In this document: piece after piece, positions 46,146-54,838 of the stretch
Layout: the number at the start of each line of letters is the position of its first letter
Position numbering within the stretch: the first letter of the stretch is position 1
Assembly (NCBI RefSeq): GCF_020804225.1
Contig: NZ_WJBI01000007.1
Coordinates: 49,542 to 113,541 of the forward strand
Direction of reading: 5' to 3'
From: Methanosarcina sp. DH2
GTDB taxonomy: Archaea; Halobacteriota; Methanosarcinia; Methanosarcinales; Methanosarcinaceae
DNA length: 64,000 nt
The notes under the pieces: generated by a model
Told to the model about the DNA's origin: nothing
What the model saw: the letters and a program-made list of their open reading frames with translations, nothing else
Database searches by the model: none
Translations under genes and position numbers: made by a program

Positions 46146-46756
46146 AGTTCTCCCCCCTTTTCTCCAAGGACATACAGCTTTTGCTGTCCCTTTTCTCTTC
46201 TTATATACATTTTCATATGGTTCCTCTTCTCCCAGTAAATTAGCTGGAAATAGAAACCCCACATTAGAATCAGAGTTCCTGAAACAAAAGAGTCCAGTGT
46301 CTGATATTTAAGAAGATAAGCTACATGAGACGAGATATAAGGCAAGAAAGCCAGAAGCAAAGTAAAACCCAAAAATAGGAATAAGACCACACAGGCTAAT
46401 GTCTTTCTAAAGGAAGGGTGAATTACAGGTTTCTCTTTCGCGGTATCGTATTGATGCATCTGCTTTTTCCAGCCGAGCAGATAGATCGGCAAAGAAAGTG
46501 AAAGGCCAAGAAGGAAAGCTTCCGTATTTATACCTTTTTGGAATAGGTTTATATAAATAGGAGTAAAGAAAAATGGTAACAGGAAGAGCTGGATATCAAG
46601 TCTGGAATGCTTGTCTGAAGCCTTCGAAACGTTTGATTTTTCTTTTCCCGATTGGTCATATGCTTCAAAATTAGAAAAGCTATTTTGATTTACGGCTTCA
46701 AGCTTTTTTGCATTTGGACACCATCCCATTAGTTTTTTTATGTATTCCAGGGTCAT
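46142..46756 (-). CDS. DUF1673 family membrane protein
   Basis: A 204-residue protein with YIKKLMGWCPNAKK, a polar segment, four hydrophobic helices and the end motif YWEKRNHMKMYIR. It is the sister of the next gene (45513). It begins 5 bases after the upstream member's stop and ends in a 4-base overlap with the next start. Confidence 0.7.
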   Translation of the reverse strand: MTLEYIKKLMGWCPNAKKLEAVNQNSFSNFEAYDQSGKEKSNVSKASDKHSRLDIQLFLLPFFFTPIYINLFQKGINTEAFLLGLSLSLPIYLLGWKKQMHQYDTAKEKPVIHPSFRKTLACVVLFLFLGFTLLLAFLPYISSHVAYLLKYQTLDSFVSGTLILMWGFYFQLIYWEKRNHMKMYIRREKGQQKLYVLGEKGGEL

Positions 46757-46761
46757 GGTCG

Positions 46762-47367
46762 TTACTCCGCTCCCTTATTTACAATGTAGATCTCTGGTGT
46801 GTAATACCCTTCCAGAATAATGATTTTTTTATTCCTCTTTTCCCAGTATACATCTGTGAGATAATACAGAAAAGCTGTCAAACAAAAGCCGGAAGCACAA
46901 GTTAAACTGAAAGTTAATACGAACTTCCATCCTAGCGATGAAGAATTTATGAGCAGTGATGTCAGGCCCAGTATTCCAGCCATAGTTATCAATTTATTTT
47001 TCATCTGAACTTTTTTGTTAGAGTTTTTAATTTTATCCAGAAAACGCCAATTCCAGATACAAAGAAGCGGGTTAAAAATAATTCCGATAATTAACCCCGG
47101 TATGAAAGCTTCATTTCTGAAATATTCTCCCTGAAATCCAATCCAATATATGGAAAAGATGGTAAGCACAGAGGACACTATTAATAACCTGTTATGGCGT
47201 TTGTTCCACCAGCCGGGAGATGAAACCGGAGAATTTCCTTCATCTCTTCCCCTGGATTGGTTATCAGCTTCCAAATATTCAGGGCAGATGGAATGCTTGG
47301 TTTCAAGTGCTTTAGCATTAGGACACCATCCCATCAGTTTTTTTATATATTCAGTATTCAAGTTCAC
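46762..47367 (-). CDS. DUF1673 family membrane protein
   Basis: A 201-residue protein. GTG 47367 is chosen because AAGGAGG lies just upstream with normal spacing and the product starts VNLNTEYIKKLMGWCPNA like its paralogs; a longer frame from 47418 includes leader sequence. It is the sister of 47402 (shared ALETKHSICPEYLE, WWNKRHNR, SSVLTIFSIYW). The end motif YWEKRNKKIIIL is diverged. Confidence 0.7.
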   Translation of the reverse strand: MNLNTEYIKKLMGWCPNAKALETKHSICPEYLEADNQSRGRDEGNSPVSSPGWWNKRHNRLLIVSSVLTIFSIYWIGFQGEYFRNEAFIPGLIIGIIFNPLLCIWNWRFLDKIKNSNKKVQMKNKLITMAGILGLTSLLINSSSLGWKFVLTFSLTCASGFCLTAFLYYLTDVYWEKRNKKIIILEGYYTPEIYIVNKGAE

Positions 47368-47401
47368 ATTTTTCCTCCTTTTCCCCAATAGCATACATCT
47401 T

Positions 47402-48082
47402 TTAGAAGCTATTTTCAAATATTATGTAAATTTTCATATGATTTTTCTTCTCCCAGTATGCATCCGTAAGGTAATACAGAAAAGCTGTCAAACAAGTGCC
47501 AAATATAAACGCCATAACTGCCATGTTGAATGAATCGAAGTAAAGAAGAAACACTAGGGGAGCTGAATTAAAATTAAAGTAGTACAGCAAAGCTATCAAA
47601 CAAAAAGCAGAGATTAAAAATAAAACGAATCCCCAGTTAAATTTTGAAAATAAGAGATACAGTAACCCCAGGGATAGTATTAAATTTATAACTCTCCATT
47701 TCGACGATACAGTTATAATTTTTATTTTTCTGCTTGAGTTCTTTATGTCGTCCAGATAACTCCAGTTCCAGATACAAAAGAGCAGGTTACAAATAATTCC
47801 GAAAATTAACCCGTGTATAAAAGCTTCATTTTTGAGAGATTCTCCTTGGAATGCAACCCAATATATGGAAAAGATTGTGAGCACGGAGGAAACTATTAAT
47901 GACCTGTTACGGCGTTTGTTCCACCATCCAGAGGGTAAAATAGGGATATTTCCTGCATCTCTTCCCTTTGATTGGTTATCAGTCTCTAAATATTCAGGGC
48001 AGATGGAATGCTTGGTTTCATGTGCTTTAGCATTAGGACACCATCCCATCAGTTTCCTTATACTCTCTGTGAACACATCCAT
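47402..48082 (-). CDS. DUF1673 family membrane protein, first of the array
   Basis: A 226-residue protein, the first DUF1673 gene after the regulator, with 34 bases between them. SIRKLMGWCPNAKAHE opens it; a polar part with SICPEYLE and WWNKRRNR follows. It has five to six hydrophobic helices, one pair more than most paralogs because of an insertion near residues 145-190 (ISAFCLIALLYYF). The end motif is YWEKKNHMKIYI. The family is known mainly from Methanosarcina and has no established role. Confidence 0.7.
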   Translation of the reverse strand: MDVFTESIRKLMGWCPNAKAHETKHSICPEYLETDNQSKGRDAGNIPILPSGWWNKRRNRSLIVSSVLTIFSIYWVAFQGESLKNEAFIHGLIFGIICNLLFCIWNWSYLDDIKNSSRKIKIITVSSKWRVINLILSLGLLYLLFSKFNWGFVLFLISAFCLIALLYYFNFNSAPLVFLLYFDSFNMAVMAFIFGTCLTAFLYYLTDAYWEKKNHMKIYIIFENSF

Positions 48083-48116
48083 CGTTTACCCTTCCTTCAG
48101 TTTCACCTGCCTTAAG

Positions 48117-48572
48117 TCAGGCCTGTTCCACCATTTCTTTCAATTTTCCAAATAATTCATCAGCTATTTTTGTGGGGTCTTCTGCACTCTTGAGTTTGAG
48201 CTGCATTTCTTCTGCAAAGTCCCAAAGGAGTTCGATACATTCCCTGTACCTTTCGCAAGACCCGCATTCTCCTTCATGTTCGTACCAGACCTGCATTCCG
48301 TGTTTTATCGAGACAAAGATTATTGCGCTGGTCTTGAAAGGAATGGATCTCCCGAAGAGAATTCCTTTCTTTGAGTCCAGTTTCTCTACTTCTATTCTGT
48401 TTGCCCTGGCCATCTCAAGCAGAGTTCCTTCGATGCGTTTATCCATACTCAGGAGGGCTCGTGAGACTGCCTGCCTGGAGACTCCAAAATGCTTTGAGAT
48501 ATTGATATTCGGGAGTCCGTTTCGACGCAGGACCCAGAATTCAAACTGTTTTTCACCTTCCGGAAGGAACAT
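48117..48572 (-). CDS. HTH transcriptional regulator, first gene of the DUF1673 operon
   Basis: A 151-residue protein. A helix-turn-helix lies at about residues 15-45 (LRRNGLPNINISKHFGVSRQAVSRALLSM). A middle segment (IPFKTSAIIFVSIKHGMQVWYEHEGECGSCERYREC) has three cysteines that could bind metal or sense redox state. It is first in an operon with seven membrane proteins. A TATA box and a palindrome lie directly before its ATG, suggesting that it controls its own operon (inference). The mRNA is probably leaderless or nearly so. Confidence 0.7.
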   Translation of the reverse strand: MFLPEGEKQFEFWVLRRNGLPNINISKHFGVSRQAVSRALLSMDKRIEGTLLEMARANRIEVEKLDSKKGILFGRSIPFKTSAIIFVSIKHGMQVWYEHEGECGSCERYRECIELLWDFAEEMQLKLKSAEDPTKIADELFGKLKEMVEQA

Positions 48573-48577
48573 ATGTA

Positions 48578-48602
48578 AACATCTCGATGTTGACTATTTA
48601 TA
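48578..48602 (-). promoter_or_regulatory. Promoter and palindromic operator of the DUF1673 operon
   Basis: On the minus strand TATAAATA (48595-48602) precedes the palindrome AACATC-GA-GATGTT (48578-48591), which lies between the TATA box and the ATG at 48572. Transcription should start near 48574. A protein bound here would block the polymerase, as archaeal repressors do. Candidate binding site of the operon's own regulator. Confidence 0.55.
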
Positions 48603-48813
48603 GCTTTCTATATCCTGAACTTTTTAAGTTTTTTGTCTTGAAGATTTTTACTCACTTGCAGGAATATTGGAGTTTTTGTATGATTGTTTGATGATCTGGC
48701 CATAAAAGATATATTGAAAGAAGTTAGAATTGATTTTCAAACACTAATATCAATTGGATATTATAAAAATAAATAATATACTTAAATTATAAAGAGTAGA
48801 AGCCGAGGATAAA

Positions 48814-49212
48814 ATGAGATTTGATATGCTGAATGAGGATTATTCAGAAAAAAACTTAGAAATCCTGTTTCTTTCGGAAGATTCCCGAAAACTAGTGCAG
48901 GCTCTCTCTAATGTAAATTCAATAAAAATCCTCCAGCTTCTGGAAAGCAAGGATATGTCAGCAGGTGAACTTGCAGAAAAGCTCGGGCTTGGCTTAAGCA
49001 CCCTCAAATACAACCTTGATTCTCTCATAAAGGTGGACATGATTCGGGTTTCGGAGGTAAAATGGAGCCAGAGGGGCAGAAAAATAAAGATTTACGAGCC
49101 TGTTGAAAAAATAATAGTCCTTGTCCCGGGATGCAGGAATGGCTGCAAGACAGAAATTCTTGGCATGTTCCTTCACGGCAAGGAAGAAAACTTCTGCATC
49201 GACAGGGACTGA
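48814..49212 (+). CDS. ArsR-like winged-helix regulator
   Basis: A 132-residue protein with a winged-helix DNA-binding domain: VNSIKILQLLESKDMSAGELAEKLGLGLSTLKYNLDSLIKVDMI is the HTH and RGRKIKIYEP the wing. The C-terminus has CRNGCKTEIL and a last FCIDRD, so three cysteines could make a sensor. It is divergent from the DUF1673 operon, with 240 bases between. GAGGATAAA lies just before the ATG, and an AT-rich TATA-like AAATTATAAAG before that. The following frameshifted gene begins 30 bases later. Confidence 0.75.
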   Translation: MRFDMLNEDYSEKNLEILFLSEDSRKLVQALSNVNSIKILQLLESKDMSAGELAEKLGLGLSTLKYNLDSLIKVDMIRVSEVKWSQRGRKIKIYEPVEKIIVLVPGCRNGCKTEILGMFLHGKEENFCIDRD

Positions 49213-49242
49213 TTTCTTCAGGATCTGAAAAGGGGTAGGAAC

Positions 49243-49742
49243 TTGAATAAAACAGAAAAAATTTTTCTGATTATAGGGATTACGTCTGTCACCTCTTTCC
49301 TTGTCTTTCTGCTGGTAAATAATTGGATGCTAGGTTTTGCAGTAATCAGTGGTGTCTTTCTGCTTTCCACACTGATAGTGGATCCTTTGGATTCTAAATC
49401 CAAAAATGAAGAAAAAAGAAAAGATGAGGTTGAGACATTCGGAATTGAAGCAAAGACAGTTGTTGATTCCAGAATCTATGAACGTCCTTCTTTTTTCTCG
49501 GTATACCTTTTATTTTTGTTTTTGGAAGCATTGAAAGCAAATACGAGAGCGTTTTCTCTATTGAACACGAAGGAAAAATAGTGGTTGTATTTTACCATGG
49601 CCTTTGCCTCGTTTCAGCTGAGGATAGGCTTCTTATTCGAAGAAAATGGTATCGAGGAAAAAAGCTTGGAATACAGGGAAATGTTGTTGTTGCGGACAGA
49701 ATTGAAAACCTGAGTTCGGGGATTGCGTTTTCCAGACAGTGA
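49243..49742 (+). pseudogene. Membrane protein gene with a frameshift
   Basis: TTG 49243 opens a frame with two membrane helices (about residues 5-45) and a basic stretch. Near a six-T run at about 49491-49496 the reading frame is lost. The next frame continues as PFIFVFGSIESKYESVFSIE and runs, with IRRKWYRGKKLGIQGNVVV and other ordered sequence, to a stop at 49740-49742. Joined, the two parts would make about 165 residues. One base lost from the T run explains it. The gene is broken, or needs frameshifting, or the sequence has an error. Confidence 0.6.
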
Positions 49743-49861
49743 TAACTCACTAAATCAGGCCATATAAATCAGTCAGTGAGGGTGAAACCGTAGAGCCGGA
49801 AGAATGTTGAAGCTGCTCAATGTAAGTTGAGATTCAAGAATTAAGATCAGGTGAAATCTTT

Positions 49862-50278
49862 ATGAGAAGTTTTCGAAGAAGTTTAATGCTCGGAATTTCA
49901 TTTCTGGTAATGATATTCATGCTGCTGTTTGTAGTCGTCCCCTATCTCATAGCCGGACCCCCTACTCCTCTTTTCCACGTTCAAAACCACGATGTTGGGG
50001 TTCACGAACTCAGGATAGAAATCTATGATTCGAAAAACAGCTCCGTGCTCGATGAAACATACAAACTTTCCGCAGGAGAGGAAGTCTATCATGTCAAACC
50101 CTTCAGATTTCGCGTGTCAGGGTTTGAGATTGTGGATTATACATTCAAATTTACACTTGACAACAAGTTTACGGAAACTTACCCGACAAATATCCAGCCC
50201 TGGAATACTGTTGAAGTAGAACTCTACTCTGAGTATGCGAAAGGCCAACCTCTTCTCATAGGCGAGACGACTGTTTAA
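49862..50278 (+). CDS. Membrane-anchored extracellular protein
   Basis: A 138-residue protein with a basic start, one hydrophobic helix at about residues 9-30, and a beta-rich domain likely outside the cell (FHVQNHDVGVHELRIEIYDSKN...). It resembles an immunoglobulin-like or archaeal Ig-type domain but no family is certain. AGGTGA lies nine bases before ATG 49862. It follows the frameshifted gene by 119 bases, and no partner is clear. Confidence 0.6.
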   Translation: MRSFRRSLMLGISFLVMIFMLLFVVVPYLIAGPPTPLFHVQNHDVGVHELRIEIYDSKNSSVLDETYKLSAGEEVYHVKPFRFRVSGFEIVDYTFKFTLDNKFTETYPTNIQPWNTVEVELYSEYAKGQPLLIGETTV

Positions 50279-50738
50279 GGAGAAATAGCTGTTAAGATCT
50301 CTTTCAGGTCTATCTTTAGAAAAAAAAGTTTTCTGGATTTGCAGGGCTCCGTTTGGTTCATGAGAGTCCGTTTTTCAGCTTCTGCTTTTTAGGAGCCTGC
50401 ATTCCTGGGTGGTGGTCTTATATGATAATTTGCTTGCAAGCAGGTAACCGCATCTGTATTGTGGGATGATATGGTGTTTTCAGACTTCAGGGGTCGAATA
50501 CCTGCAAGCAAGCACCCTCCTATTTCCTGTTTAATATAATTTATAGTTTTCGCTATGGTTGACATTAAAATAATTTATGAGTAAAGGTGCGACATACTCG
50601 AGATAGCTCAAAGAAGCCAGGAAAAACTAGAAAAAAGTCAGAAGAAAAAAATAAATGTTAATGCCGGTTGAGGCTAGAATAGAGGCCGGTTTGAATTGTT
50701 TCAGAAACCGACCTTGTTTTATAACTTTTAACTTTCTC
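50279..50738. other. Spacer with a long imperfect inverted repeat
   Basis: No gene. It contains a 16-bp inverted repeat with two mismatches (50431-50446 and 50499-50514), described separately. Confidence 0.5.
50407..50520. other. Possible structured RNA or DNA hairpin region
   Basis: TGCTTGCAAGCAGGTA (50431-50446) pairs with TACCTGCAAGCAAGCA (50499-50514) except for two central bases. GGGTGGTG before and CACCCTCC after could extend the stem. The loop of about 50 bases holds GGGGTCGAATACC, which resembles but is not a tRNA T-arm. Confidence 0.35.
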
Positions 50739-51530
50739 TTACAACCCCAGCACATCATCCATGGAGTAAATCCCAGGATTCTGACCGCAGACCCATTCAG
50801 CTGCACGGACTGCGCCTTTGGCAAAGATCTGGCGGGAGTGAGCCATGTGATGGATCTCAATCCTTTCGGAGTTTCCTACGAAGAGCACTGTGTGGTCTCC
50901 GGTGATGTCCCCACCGCGCACTGCGTGAATGCCGATCTCTTTCCCGCGGGGTGCGATACCTTCCCTTCCGTATACGTACTCTTTGCCACCCAGAGCTTCG
51001 CTGATCACATCAGCTGCACGGAGGGCAGTCCCGCTTGGAGCATCTTTTTTCTGGTTGTGGTGAGCTTCGATAATCTCAATATCGTAATCTGAAAGGTACT
51101 TTGCAGCTTCTCTTATTATTTTGAAGAATACATTAACGCCTACTGAATAGTTAGGAGATATAACTGCACGTACCTGGTTTTTCTGAATAGCTTCATCAAT
51201 TACTGTCCGCTGTTCTGGAGTGAGGCCTGTAGTGCCTATGATGAGGTTCACTCCGCACCTGGCTGCGATAGGGGCGTTTACAATGGTTGCACCGGCTGCA
51301 GTAAAATCAATAAGGACATCAGCCTGAGTCTTTTTAAGGACTGTTTCGAGGTCTTTAACATCTGAGATCTGGATCCCCAGGGTGCCAACATGGGCAAGTT
51401 CTCCTGCATCCTTTCCGACATTGCCTATGTCGAAAGCGGCAACCAGCTGCATGTTTGTTGAGCAGGTGATGTTTTCTATGATTAAGGAGCCCATCCTGCC
51501 GCAGGCTCCGAGTACCGCTGCGTTGATCAT
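50739..51530 (-). CDS. dapB: 4-hydroxy-tetrahydrodipicolinate reductase
   Basis: A 263-residue enzyme of lysine synthesis that reduces the DapA product with NAD(P)H. GACGRMGSLI at the N-terminus is the dinucleotide-binding loop, ISPNYSVGVNVFFKI leads to the catalytic EAHHNQKKDAPSGTAL motif. It overlaps dapA by four bases and is the last gene of the rps17e-dapA-dapB group. Confidence 0.96.
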   Translation of the reverse strand: MINAAVLGACGRMGSLIIENITCSTNMQLVAAFDIGNVGKDAGELAHVGTLGIQISDVKDLETVLKKTQADVLIDFTAAGATIVNAPIAARCGVNLIIGTTGLTPEQRTVIDEAIQKNQVRAVISPNYSVGVNVFFKIIREAAKYLSDYDIEIIEAHHNQKKDAPSGTALRAADVISEALGGKEYVYGREGIAPRGKEIGIHAVRGGDITGDHTVLFVGNSERIEIHHMAHSRQIFAKGAVRAAEWVCGQNPGIYSMDDVLGL

Positions 51531-52402
51531 TCCATTACCCCCAGTTTCCTGAGTTCATTTACAAGCTTTGACTGATTGGCATCGCTAATGGGAGCGAGTG
51601 GAAGCCTCAGGTGCCCGCTTGCAAGCCCGATAAGTTCTGCAGCTTTCTTAACCGGAATCGGGTTTGTCTCAAGGAAAAGGGCACGGATCAGAGGGGCTAT
51701 TTCAAAATGGATCTTTCTTGCAGTTTCGTAATCTCCTTTGAGAGCTGCATTTACCATTTCCGACATTTTGTCAGGCACAACATTTGCAGCGACCGAAATG
51801 ACTCCTCTGCCTCCCATAGAAATGATCGGAAGAGTCAGCCCGTCCTCGCCTGAGAGAACCACGAAGTCATCATCTATAGTCTGCTCAAGGATCTGAGAAA
51901 CTTTGGCGGCGTTCCCGCTGGCTTCCTTGATTCCCGCGATGTTATCTACCTTCGCAAGTTCGGTGATGACATCTACAGGCATGTCTTGTCCTGTCCGGGA
52001 CGGGACATTGTAAAGGATCATAGGGATATCCACAGCCTCTGCAATTTTCTTGAAGTGCGCAAGCAGGCCTGCAGGATTAGGCTTATTGTAATAGGGAGAG
52101 ATGAGAAGTACGCCATCAACACCCGCATCTGCGGCATGTTTTGTGAACTGGAGGGCTTCCCCTGTGTTGTTCGAACCTGTCCCTGCGATCACAGGAACCT
52201 TTGAGCACTCTACTGCAATATCGATTACTTCTTCATGCTCCACTGCGGAAAGGGTCGCCGATTCTCCGGTTGTGCCGCAGGGCACTATCCCTGAAACCCC
52301 CCCCTCTTCAACAAACGCTATATTCCTTCGTAGACCTTCCCTGTCAATCCTGTCGTCTTTCGTAAAAGGAGTGATCAGGGCAGGCATTGCTCCTTCAAAC
52401 AT
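51527..52402 (-). CDS. dapA: 4-hydroxy-tetrahydrodipicolinate synthase
   Basis: A 291-residue TIM-barrel aldolase that condenses pyruvate with aspartate semialdehyde. The Schiff-base lysine lies in IAGIKEASGN near residue 161, with VPCGTTGESATL and LYNVPSRTG as other signatures. It overlaps dapB at its end and follows the S17e gene by 83 bases. Confidence 0.97.
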   Translation of the reverse strand: MFEGAMPALITPFTKDDRIDREGLRRNIAFVEEGGVSGIVPCGTTGESATLSAVEHEEVIDIAVECSKVPVIAGTGSNNTGEALQFTKHAADAGVDGVLLISPYYNKPNPAGLLAHFKKIAEAVDIPMILYNVPSRTGQDMPVDVITELAKVDNIAGIKEASGNAAKVSQILEQTIDDDFVVLSGEDGLTLPIISMGGRGVISVAANVVPDKMSEMVNAALKGDYETARKIHFEIAPLIRALFLETNPIPVKKAAELIGLASGHLRLPLAPISDANQSKLVNELRKLGVME

Positions 52403-52485
52403 ATAGATATCCCTGCCTGTTTCCCGGAAATAAGTTCTTTATCTATTCAGCAAACTCATTCAGTTAAATTGTCCTGCGTGCTTGT

Positions 52486-53035
<550 letters not shown>

Positions 53036-53377
53036 TTATTTTCTGCTCACTTCTGCCTTTTCGTCATTTCTTCTTAATCTGTTACTCTTTCTATAGTCCG
53101 TTTTTCCAAGGAAGCGGTCAAGTGTTCCTGCACTTGTAAAAACAGGCTCTCTTATCCCTTTACGGTTAATTACAAGTCCGAATAATACAATAAGCAGACC
53201 AATTTCCGGTTTTGCCTCAACACTAATTGCTCCTAAAAGGACCAGAGAAGAGGCTGCAAGCCCTCTGAGGGCGCCTTTCCTGTAGGAAAGATAGCCTGTC
53301 CTTTTAAAAATCCGGATATCCCGAATTGTCAGGAAGAGGACTACAAAATAGGCAAGCATTGCAATTTCCAGATACAT
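53036..53377 (-). CDS. Small integral membrane protein, unknown function
   Basis: A 113-residue protein with a first helix at 1-18, a basic loop (IRDIRIFKRTGYLSYRKGALRG), two further hydrophobic segments to about residue 73, and a polar basic tail (YRKSNRLRRNDEKAEVSRK). No family is recognised. ATG 53377 follows a GGAGAAAA site. It stands alone, with long spacers on both sides. Confidence 0.55.
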   Translation of the reverse strand: MYLEIAMLAYFVVLFLTIRDIRIFKRTGYLSYRKGALRGLAASSLVLLGAISVEAKPEIGLLIVLFGLVINRKGIREPVFTSAGTLDRFLGKTDYRKSNRLRRNDEKAEVSRK

Positions 53378-53958
53378 TTTTTCTCCAATTTTTTAGTTTC
53401 TGCACTTTCCGCTCCTTTACAGGCTGATATCAGGAGTTTTCCATCGGGTAAATCGCGCTGATGAATTTTCAGGAGCTATTTGATGAATTTCAGGAACCAT
53501 TAGGAGCCATTGAGAGATCCGTGTCACAATAATCTCTCAGTTTGCGATAGGACGATAATATTAAATGTGAAAATATTGTCGTTTATGTGAATAATATTAT
53601 CGCCGGGTAGTTACGGATGAGCAATATTAATACAGGATTATGATGCAAAATCAGGTACTCCATATCATATATAAAACCAGCCGGTTTAGTTCTTTCTGTC
53701 AATTCTCCTTGAGCCAAAAAAGCAGACGAAAAAGCAGTTTTTTGTAGAGTAATCAACCGTGTAATATAATTAGTGATGTAGTATAAACGGTCATATAGTA
53801 CAAACAGTCACGTAGTATAATAGCGCTTTGGTTGATTTGATCTTTGTTTCCGGGCATTATTTCTCTATTATTAATAATATTTTCCCGTTGTCATTATCCC
53901 TGAGGCTTCAGGTATCTTGAAAAGTTGCTCAAATATTTAATTTTATTCTGAAATATTT
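53378..53958. other. Spacer with inverted repeats and a 17-bp repeat
   Basis: CGATAATATT (53553-53562) and its complement AATATTATCG (53593-53602) flank a third, imperfect copy AATATTGTCG (53573-53582). Farther on, TAGTATAAACGGTCATA (53779-53795) is followed by TAGTACAAACAGTCACG (53796-53812) and a partial third copy. No gene is supported. Confidence 0.55.
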
Positions 53959-54723
53959 TTACAGCGTCCCCGGGTCAAGGAGCCCGCTCAGGAGCAAAAG
54001 CCCGAGAAAGAGAGGCTGGTGGATAAAATATATGAACAGGGAATGTTTCCCGACCATAGAAAAGGGTTTCTCAAGCAAGAAGTTATCGGCTTCAGGAATT
54101 TTAAACTGCCTATTCCCACCTTTATAAAGAGAGTTTCCAAGGAAGATTCCTGTAAGAAGTACTCCAAACCAGGGGAATAGAGGAAAGTAGTCAAGGGTTG
54201 TGAAGCCTTCGGGCCTGAAGCCCAGCCAGAGAAGAGCCGAAAACCCGAAAGTCCTGTCTTTGAGATAGAATCCTATGATGCCAAAAAGCAGGCCGAAGAG
54301 CAGGTTTTCCTTTCCGAACTTCAGGAAAGGGTAGGCAAACACTGCCGAAACTCCGAAAAAATGCAGGATTCCAAAGAGAACATACTGTCCCGGAAAGAAA
54401 ATCCAGGTTATTCCTGTGATTACAAGTCCCATCGAAAAAAGTCTCAGCCCTCTTTTAAGGTATTTTGAGAAATTTCCCGCAGGCTTTCCTGATCTTTCGT
54501 TATCAAGAGTCCTTGAACGACTTATAGAAAGAGCGGCTCCGGATATAAGGATGAAAAGAAAAGCTGCACCTCTGCCAATATAAAGAAAAGTACCGGACCT
54601 TAATTCAATATCGGCAAGCCCGAAAAAATCAAGGTCGTAAAGGAAATGGTATGCAAGCATTAAAATTACGGCAAAACCCCGCAGGCAATCAATTTCCCAG
54701 AAGCGGCTTGAGCGCCTTTCCAT
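53959..54723 (-). CDS. DUF1624 family membrane protein (acetyltransferase-like)
   Basis: A protein of about 254 residues with eight or so hydrophobic helices. SSRFWEIDCLRGFAVILMLAYHFLYDL at the start is the signature of the DUF1624 / heparan-alpha-glucosaminide acetyltransferase-like group, in which the His and Asp near the start may be catalytic. GGAGAAAGG lies just before ATG 54723. A longer frame begins at GTG 54792, but TATATAAG lies only a few bases before that codon, so it cannot be the start. Role in surface glycan or lipid modification is an inference. Confidence 0.7.
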   Translation of the reverse strand: MERRSSRFWEIDCLRGFAVILMLAYHFLYDLDFFGLADIELRSGTFLYIGRGAAFLFILISGAALSISRSRTLDNERSGKPAGNFSKYLKRGLRLFSMGLVITGITWIFFPGQYVLFGILHFFGVSAVFAYPFLKFGKENLLFGLLFGIIGFYLKDRTFGFSALLWLGFRPEGFTTLDYFPLFPWFGVLLTGIFLGNSLYKGGNRQFKIPEADNFLLEKPFSMVGKHSLFIYFIHQPLFLGLLLLSGLLDPGTL

Positions 54724-54796
54724 AAACCTTTCTCCGAAATGTCCTGAAATCCCGTTAATAAAGAACTTTCGACTTCCTTTAAAGAGAGCCACACTT

Positions 54797-54806
54797 ATAT
54801 ACTCTA
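54797..54806 (-). promoter_or_regulatory. TATA box of the DUF1624 gene
   Basis: GTATATAAGT on the minus strand, 75-85 bases before the chosen ATG. It would start transcription near 54770. Confidence 0.6.
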
Positions 54807-54838
54807 CGGGACACGGAGAATAACGAAAGTAGTACTGT

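Noticed and set aside
50485..50510. tRNA T-arm (GGGGTCGAATACC)
   Set aside because: No acceptor, D or anticodon arm can be folded around it.
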